Assembly: GCA_028717865.1 (NCBI GenBank)
Contig: JAQUMZ010000133.1
Location: 1 to 7,128, forward strand
Direction of reading: 5' to 3'
Length of the DNA: 7,128 nt
Source: Elusimicrobiota bacterium
GTDB taxonomy: Bacteria; Elusimicrobiota; Elusimicrobia; UBA1565; UBA9628
Shown here: positions 3,591 to 7,128 of the stretch, piece after piece
Layout of the letters: each line of letters begins with the position of its first letter
How positions within the stretch are numbered: position 1 is the first letter of the stretch
The notes under the pieces: generated by a model
What the model was told of the DNA's origin: nothing
Databases searched by the model: none
What the model saw: only the letters and a program-made list of their open reading frames with translations
Position numbers and translations under genes: made by a program

Positions 3591-6548
3591 TTAGAAGGCG
3601 CAGGCGCCCAGCATCGGGTTGCCGTTTATGCCCCGGACCCATTCCAGGAGCTGGGGATCGTTGATCCGGCAGTTCAGCTTGGTGATGCCGCGCAAATATT
3701 CGGGGATGGATTTTTTCGGAATCCGGATGGTCTCGAAATAATACTTCTCGTTCGCCTCCACCGACACGAGCTTGACGAACATGATGTCGCCGGCGTCTAT
3801 CGGCTCGGCCTTCATCTGTCCCGACTTGAGCGCCTTGAGATGCTCCTCGATGAATTGCGCCTCGAAGGGCGACCAGCGCATGGGTCCGCCCATCGGCTCC
3901 TGGGACTGCCCTTTCGGATCGGTCATGGTATAGGTCCGGGTGGCGTACTCGACCGAGTATGCCTCGGCCAGGCGCGCGAAAGCCTCGCCCCGGCGCGCGC
4001 GCTCGAGGATGGCGTCGCGCTTCCCGTAAGCCTCGCCCTGGACCCGCCGGTCGAAAGAGACGAACTTGTGAAACGGCCCCGGCACGATGTTCTTGCGCAG
4101 GAAAATCCGTTCGTAGCGCTTGCGGCCCGAGACGTCGGTCCAGCCCGAGCCGGGGTTCCAGCCGAAATATTTCTTGATGCAGGCCAGGATGTCCGGAGCC
4201 CGGGTGCCCTCGTCGACCCGCTTGAGTTCCTTGGCGTAATCCTCTTCGGAAATCGAGATATTCGCCTCGCGCCGCAGGACCTCGTCCATCACGGAATTCT
4301 CCAGCATGCGCATGAAGCCCGCCTTGCGGCTGCTGAGGGCGTCGGGGCCGTAGCAATTCTCCGTATTGGTGAAGTCGACCAGGTCCTGCTCCGTGACGGC
4401 GTTTTTCTCCCCGATGGCGGCCACCCGCCCGGACGAGTTGGAGGGCGCCGGCGCCGCCGCGGCGGGCGCCGCCGGCGCGGCCGCCGCGATTACGGGCGTC
4501 GGAGGGAGCGGCGCGGGAACGGGCCTCGCGGGGGCGGCCGCGACAGCGGGCTTCGCCGCGGCCACGGCCGCGCGTGGAGGCGTCCGAGGCTGGGCCTGGA
4601 GAGCGGCAGGCTCGGCCAAAACCGGGCTGGGAGGCGCGGCGGCCGCCAACGCCGCCGGGCCGCCGCGCTCGCTGAACTCGAAGAGCAGGCTCCGGCCCTC
4701 CGGAGACTTGAACACGGCGTCGAACCGCCAGGAGGACTTGGGCCCCGACTGCGGCGCGCCCGAAAGCAGGCGCGTCTGGAAAAGCCCGCCGGTGGCGCCC
4801 CGCAGCAGGGGATGGTCCGGCGGCAGCTTCAGGTATTGGCCGTAGATCATGGGCAGGGCGCCGGCGGTCGGGTCCTGCGCGACCGCGTAGCGGGCCTTGT
4901 TTTCCTCCAGCACAGCGACGGCCTGCGCGGCGTCCGTGGCCGTGTAATAGCGCGCCTCCTTGGCGATGCCGTGGCCGAACGGATCGGCGACGGCCGGCCG
5001 CTTGGCCAGGTAGATCACGGCGTGGCCCATGCTCCATGGGCAGAGCACGCCGTATTCGGGGACGGCCTTGACGTCGTAATAGCCGGAGGTCGAAGGGCTG
5101 GAGCGCTCGAGCGCGGACAACATCTCGTAATCCTGGTCGCTCAAGGTCAGATAGCGATAGGGGCTGCCCTGGCCCAGGGACCACAGCCACCCCCCGCAAG
5201 GCCACAAGCACAGCGCCAGGACGCCGGCCGCGGGCTTGACCCAATCGGGCCGTTCCTCGCGCAGGCGCGCCCAGGCCGCGGCCAGCGTCAGCGCCAGGCC
5301 GTAGGCGAAGACGTAGAGCGAATGCAGCTGGACCAGGACCAGGACGAAGAGCACGGGCGGCGCGACCCGGAAGAAAACGCTCCGGGTTCGGCCGGCGGCC
5401 CACAGCCACAGCAAGGGAAAGACCGCGAGCAAATAGCCGCAGGTATGGAAGGCGAACCGCGTCGAAAAAACGCCGTCCGGACGGGAGAAGAACAGCGGCC
5501 GGTACTCGGCGATGTAGCGCACCCAGGTCTCGCCCTTGAACAGCACGGAGGCCGCGCCCTGCCAGACCGGCCAGGCCAGCGCGGCGGCCAGCAGCCCGCA
5601 GGCCAAGGCGCTGCCGACCAGGCGCCCGAGCGCCCGGCCCTCTAGCTCTTCGCCGCGCCGCCGCGACCCCAGCGCGGCGGCCAGTTCCACGCTGGCGGCG
5701 CAGAAAGCCAGCAGCAGCGGCTGGAAGAACGAGTACTGCTCGAACATCAGCCAGCTCGGGACCGAGGACAGCCGCTCCACCTGGCCCCCGGCGCCCAGGC
5801 TCGACGCGCCCGCCGGGATCAGCAGGAACGCGGGCAGGGCGAACACGAGCCAGGCGTTGCCCCCTCCGCCGAAAGCCTCCGCCAGGCAGATCAGCCAGAA
5901 TATGGCCGTATAGAGCGCGGTGATCGAAGGCGAGACCAGGCTCAGCAGCCACAGGCAGGCCCCGGCGGCCAGGGCCGGACGCAGGCGCCGGCCCGCCTCG
6001 GCCCGGCGCCACAGCAGCAACGCCAGGGCGACGGCTCCGAAAAGCAGGGATTCCGCCACGTGATGATCGAAATGGCCGAGCATGGAATAGCAAACGTGGG
6101 CGGGCAGAACCGCCATGAGCCCGCCGCAGAGCAGGCCCGCGCCGGCGCCAAAAAGCAGCCAGCCCAAGGCCAGCGCGACGACCGCGCACAACGCGCCCAG
6201 CACGGCCGGGACCCAGGCGCAAAACGTCTCCAGGGCGTGCCGATCCCGGACGTCCACGCCGAGCAGCATGGCCGCCAGCGCCGTGGACTTCCCGAACAGG
6301 GGGCCCAGGTGCGTGCGCCCGCCTTGCGGATAGTTCAGGTATGGATCCGGCTCCGGCAGGCGCAGGCCGTTGCGCATGGCGAACTCGACGCGGCGGACCT
6401 GGTACCAGGAGTCGGTCCCGTAGAAGAAGACCTTGCCGTCATGGAAGGTCCGGGACCAGGGCAAGGCGCGCACGGCGAGGGCCGCCAGGAAGAGCAGAAC
6501 GCAGGCCAGCCAGAATCTCCGCGAAGTGAAGGTTCCTGCGGGGGTCAC
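3591..6548 (-). CDS. STT3-type oligosaccharyltransferase fused to a SurA/parvulin-like chaperone domain
   Basis: This 985-residue protein is expected to transfer a lipid-linked glycan to protein asparagines at the periplasmic face. Residues 1-460 carry about 13 membrane spans, as in STT3/PglB/AglB. Catalytic motifs visible are TDSWYQ (D46, first loop), FDHHVAE (160-166, the archaeal-style D-x-H form) and YIAEYRP (E348, TIXE position). The periplasmic domain (about 465-628) has CPWSMGH (503-509) where WWDYG-H is expected, followed by RPAVADPFG. An Ala/Pro linker (about 628-706) leads to VAAIGEKNAVTEQDL and helices like the SurA N-domain (708-800), then a PpiC-like region (about 825-930) with EAFARLAEAYS and MGGPMRWSPFE. 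The parvulin GxHIIKL strand is here GDIMFVKL, so isomerase activity is doubtful. The start is GTG; an in-frame TAG lies four codons upstream, leaving no longer ATG or GTG form. No clear ribosome binding site precedes it. The frame is unbroken through the fusion. STT3 is sure; the chaperone assignment is by pattern. Confidence 0.88.
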   Translation of the reverse strand: MTPAGTFTSRRFWLACVLLFLAALAVRALPWSRTFHDGKVFFYGTDSWYQVRRVEFAMRNGLRLPEPDPYLNYPQGGRTHLGPLFGKSTALAAMLLGVDVRDRHALETFCAWVPAVLGALCAVVALALGWLLFGAGAGLLCGGLMAVLPAHVCYSMLGHFDHHVAESLLFGAVALALLLWRRAEAGRRLRPALAAGACLWLLSLVSPSITALYTAIFWLICLAEAFGGGGNAWLVFALPAFLLIPAGASSLGAGGQVERLSSVPSWLMFEQYSFFQPLLLAFCAASVELAAALGSRRRGEELEGRALGRLVGSALACGLLAAALAWPVWQGAASVLFKGETWVRYIAEYRPLFFSRPDGVFSTRFAFHTCGYLLAVFPLLWLWAAGRTRSVFFRVAPPVLFVLVLVQLHSLYVFAYGLALTLAAAWARLREERPDWVKPAAGVLALCLWPCGGWLWSLGQGSPYRYLTLSDQDYEMLSALERSSPSTSGYYDVKAVPEYGVLCPWSMGHAVIYLAKRPAVADPFGHGIAKEARYYTATDAAQAVAVLEENKARYAVAQDPTAGALPMIYGQYLKLPPDHPLLRGATGGLFQTRLLSGAPQSGPKSSWRFDAVFKSPEGRSLLFEFSERGGPAALAAAAPPSPVLAEPAALQAQPRTPPRAAVAAAKPAVAAAPARPVPAPLPPTPVIAAAAPAAPAAAAPAPSNSSGRVAAIGEKNAVTEQDLVDFTNTENCYGPDALSSRKAGFMRMLENSVMDEVLRREANISISEEDYAKELKRVDEGTRAPDILACIKKYFGWNPGSGWTDVSGRKRYERIFLRKNIVPGPFHKFVSFDRRVQGEAYGKRDAILERARRGEAFARLAEAYSVEYATRTYTMTDPKGQSQEPMGGPMRWSPFEAQFIEEHLKALKSGQMKAEPIDAGDIMFVKLVSVEANEKYYFETIRIPKKSIPEYLRGITKLNCRINDPQLLEWVRGINGNPMLGACAF

Positions 6549-6583
6549 CAGCCGATTCTATCCAATGAGGCGGTGCTGCGCAA
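6548..6583 (-). promoter_or_regulatory. Candidate promoter of the STT3-fusion gene, possibly leaderless
   Basis: On the minus strand TTGCGC (6583-6578) and TAGAAT (6560-6555) are separated by exactly 17 bases. The -10 box matches the sigma70 consensus at five of six positions, the -35 only at TTG. Transcription would begin about 6-7 bases after the -10, practically at the GTG start (6548), which would also explain why no Shine-Dalgarno sequence is found. The promoter lies partly inside repeat copy B. Confidence 0.4.
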
Positions 6584-6661
6584 CAAGACAAGCGCTTGAG
6601 CGTTAGCGGGAGCGCAACCGGCGTCCCCCTACGAGGGGGACGCCGGTTCCGTCGGGGTGGC
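6560..6661 (-). repeat. Structured dispersed repeat, copy B
   Basis: Read on the minus strand, this ~102-nt element parallels copy A (3057-3162) from GCCACCCC to ATTGGAT. Hairpin 1 is a perfect 15-bp stem, 6616-6630 with 6634-6648, around a three-base loop. Hairpin 2 pairs GCGCT (6592-6596) with AGCGC (6611-6615). Compared with copy A, hairpin 1 keeps its pairing although the bases differ (C-G in A versus G-C in B at the fifth stem pair counted from AACCG; T-G versus T-A at another), so the fold rather than the sequence seems conserved. It begins 25 bp after the stop of the right-hand gene, in that gene's sense direction. No T-run follows, so it is not a standard intrinsic terminator. Confidence 0.75.
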
Positions 6662-6686
6662 CATCGTCCCCAACGACGCGAACGAC

Positions 6687-7127
6687 CTAGCGCTGCTTCT
6701 GCTTGACGGCGACGCGGAAGAGCTCGGTCTCCGAGGACCTGTCGACCTCGATCGTGGCGGTCTTGAAGACGATCTCGGCGCTCTCGGCGATCAGCAGGAA
6801 CTTATACAGGAAGCTGCCGTACTCCTCCTGGCGCGACTTCAGATGGACCTTGTTCTCGTCGAAATCCGGATACGCCTCGCGCGGGGCCTTGATGATGAAC
6901 TGCTCGCCGGCGGGCACTTCCAGGGTCTTGCCGCCGTCGGCCGGGGAGATCAGGGCCGGAGCCGAGGCCGACGAGGCGACCCGGTCGGCCTGCACGTTCA
7001 CTTTGAATTTGAACACGGTGGTCTCGCCCGGGTAGCCGTCGCGGCCGGGATTGGAGGCGAGGACCGAGACCTCGGTCTCGCCGGCCTTCATGGCCACCAG
7101 ATGGTAGACCAGCTTGGTGTAAGGTTC
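6687..7127 (-). CDS. Unrecognised beta-rich protein with two related modules, C-terminal fragment
   Basis: The frame is open to the right edge of the window, so the N-terminus is missing; the GTG at 7097 and the ATG at 7091 are internal codons. The visible 146 residues are rich in Val, Thr, Ser, Glu and Lys with alternating hydrophobic residues, as in beta-sandwich domains. Two similar stretches can be lined up: YHLVAMKAGETEVSVLAS ending in TTVFKFKVNVQ, and YKFLLIAESAEIVFKTA ending in TELFRVAVKQ. They are joined by a Ser/Ala segment and a GKTLEVPAGEQFIIK strand. This suggests tandem immunoglobulin-like or chagasin-like (protease-inhibitor I42) modules, without a motif that decides. No membrane span is visible, and the protein ends in KQKQR. 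It is encoded on the same strand as the STT3-fusion gene and 138 bp upstream of it, with repeat B between, so it could be co-transcribed or terminated there. Function unknown. Confidence 0.65.
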   Translation of the reverse strand, partial: EPYTKLVYHLVAMKAGETEVSVLASNPGRDGYPGETTVFKFKVNVQADRVASSASAPALISPADGGKTLEVPAGEQFIIKAPREAYPDFDENKVHLKSRQEEYGSFLYKFLLIAESAEIVFKTATIEVDRSSETELFRVAVKQKQR

Positions 7128-7128
7128 C

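Noticed and set aside
2969..3664. Plus-strand open frame through the convergent region
   Set aside because: It runs through the hairpin repeats and into the antisense of the STT3 3' end, has no recognisable domain and no convincing ribosome binding site.
3433..6222. Long open frames over the STT3 gene (minus 3433-6222, plus 3840-5645)
   Set aside because: Their translations are low-complexity Arg/Gly/Ala-rich shadows; the 3591-6548 frame carries all recognisable STT3 and chaperone motifs.
6616..6648. Intrinsic terminator for the right-hand gene
   Set aside because: The 15-bp stem is strong, but no T-run follows it on the minus strand and a related form appears as part of a larger repeat at 3070-3102.

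Overview
The window is GC-rich (roughly 70% in coding parts) and carries densely packed envelope-glycan genes. The protein set (SGNH hydrolase, MOP-type flippase, GT9 transferase, STT3 oligosaccharyltransferase, SurA/PpiC-like chaperone domain) suggests a Gram-negative or otherwise periplasm-bearing bacterium. High-GC lineages such as Elusimicrobiota, Omnitrophota or deltaproteobacterial groups would fit, but nothing here fixes the phylum, so that is a guess.

Layout: (1) 3-530, plus strand, is the C-terminal part of an SGNH/GDSL-type hydrolase or acyltransferase. (2) 473-1765, minus strand, is a polytopic MOP/Wzx-like flippase whose 3' end overlaps gene 1 antisense by 58 bp. (3) 1766-1822 is an AT-rich divergent promoter region with two perfect palindromes and a possible four-codon leader ORF. 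(4) 1823-2965, plus strand, is a GT9 (heptosyltransferase-like) glycosyltransferase. (5) 2966-3590 is a 625-bp gene-free convergent region. Its first half is a chain of GC-rich hairpins, including a 38-nt direct repeat and one copy of a ~100-nt structured element. Its second half drops to about 50% GC and holds several perfect palindromes. (6) 3591-6548, minus strand, is a 985-residue STT3 oligosaccharyltransferase continuing in frame through an Ala/Pro linker into a SurA/parvulin-like chaperone domain. (7) 6549-6686 holds the second, inverted copy of the structured element and a candidate promoter for gene 6. (8) 6687-7127, minus strand, is the C-terminal part of an unrecognised beta-rich protein.

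Inferred joint role: the GT9 enzyme helps build a glycan on the cytoplasmic face, the flippase moves a lipid-linked glycan across the membrane, the SGNH protein may add or remove acyl groups, and STT3 transfers glycan to exported proteins. The attached chaperone domain would hold or fold the acceptor while it is glycosylated. The STT3-chaperone fusion is the most notable item, and the two copies of the structured repeat are the second.
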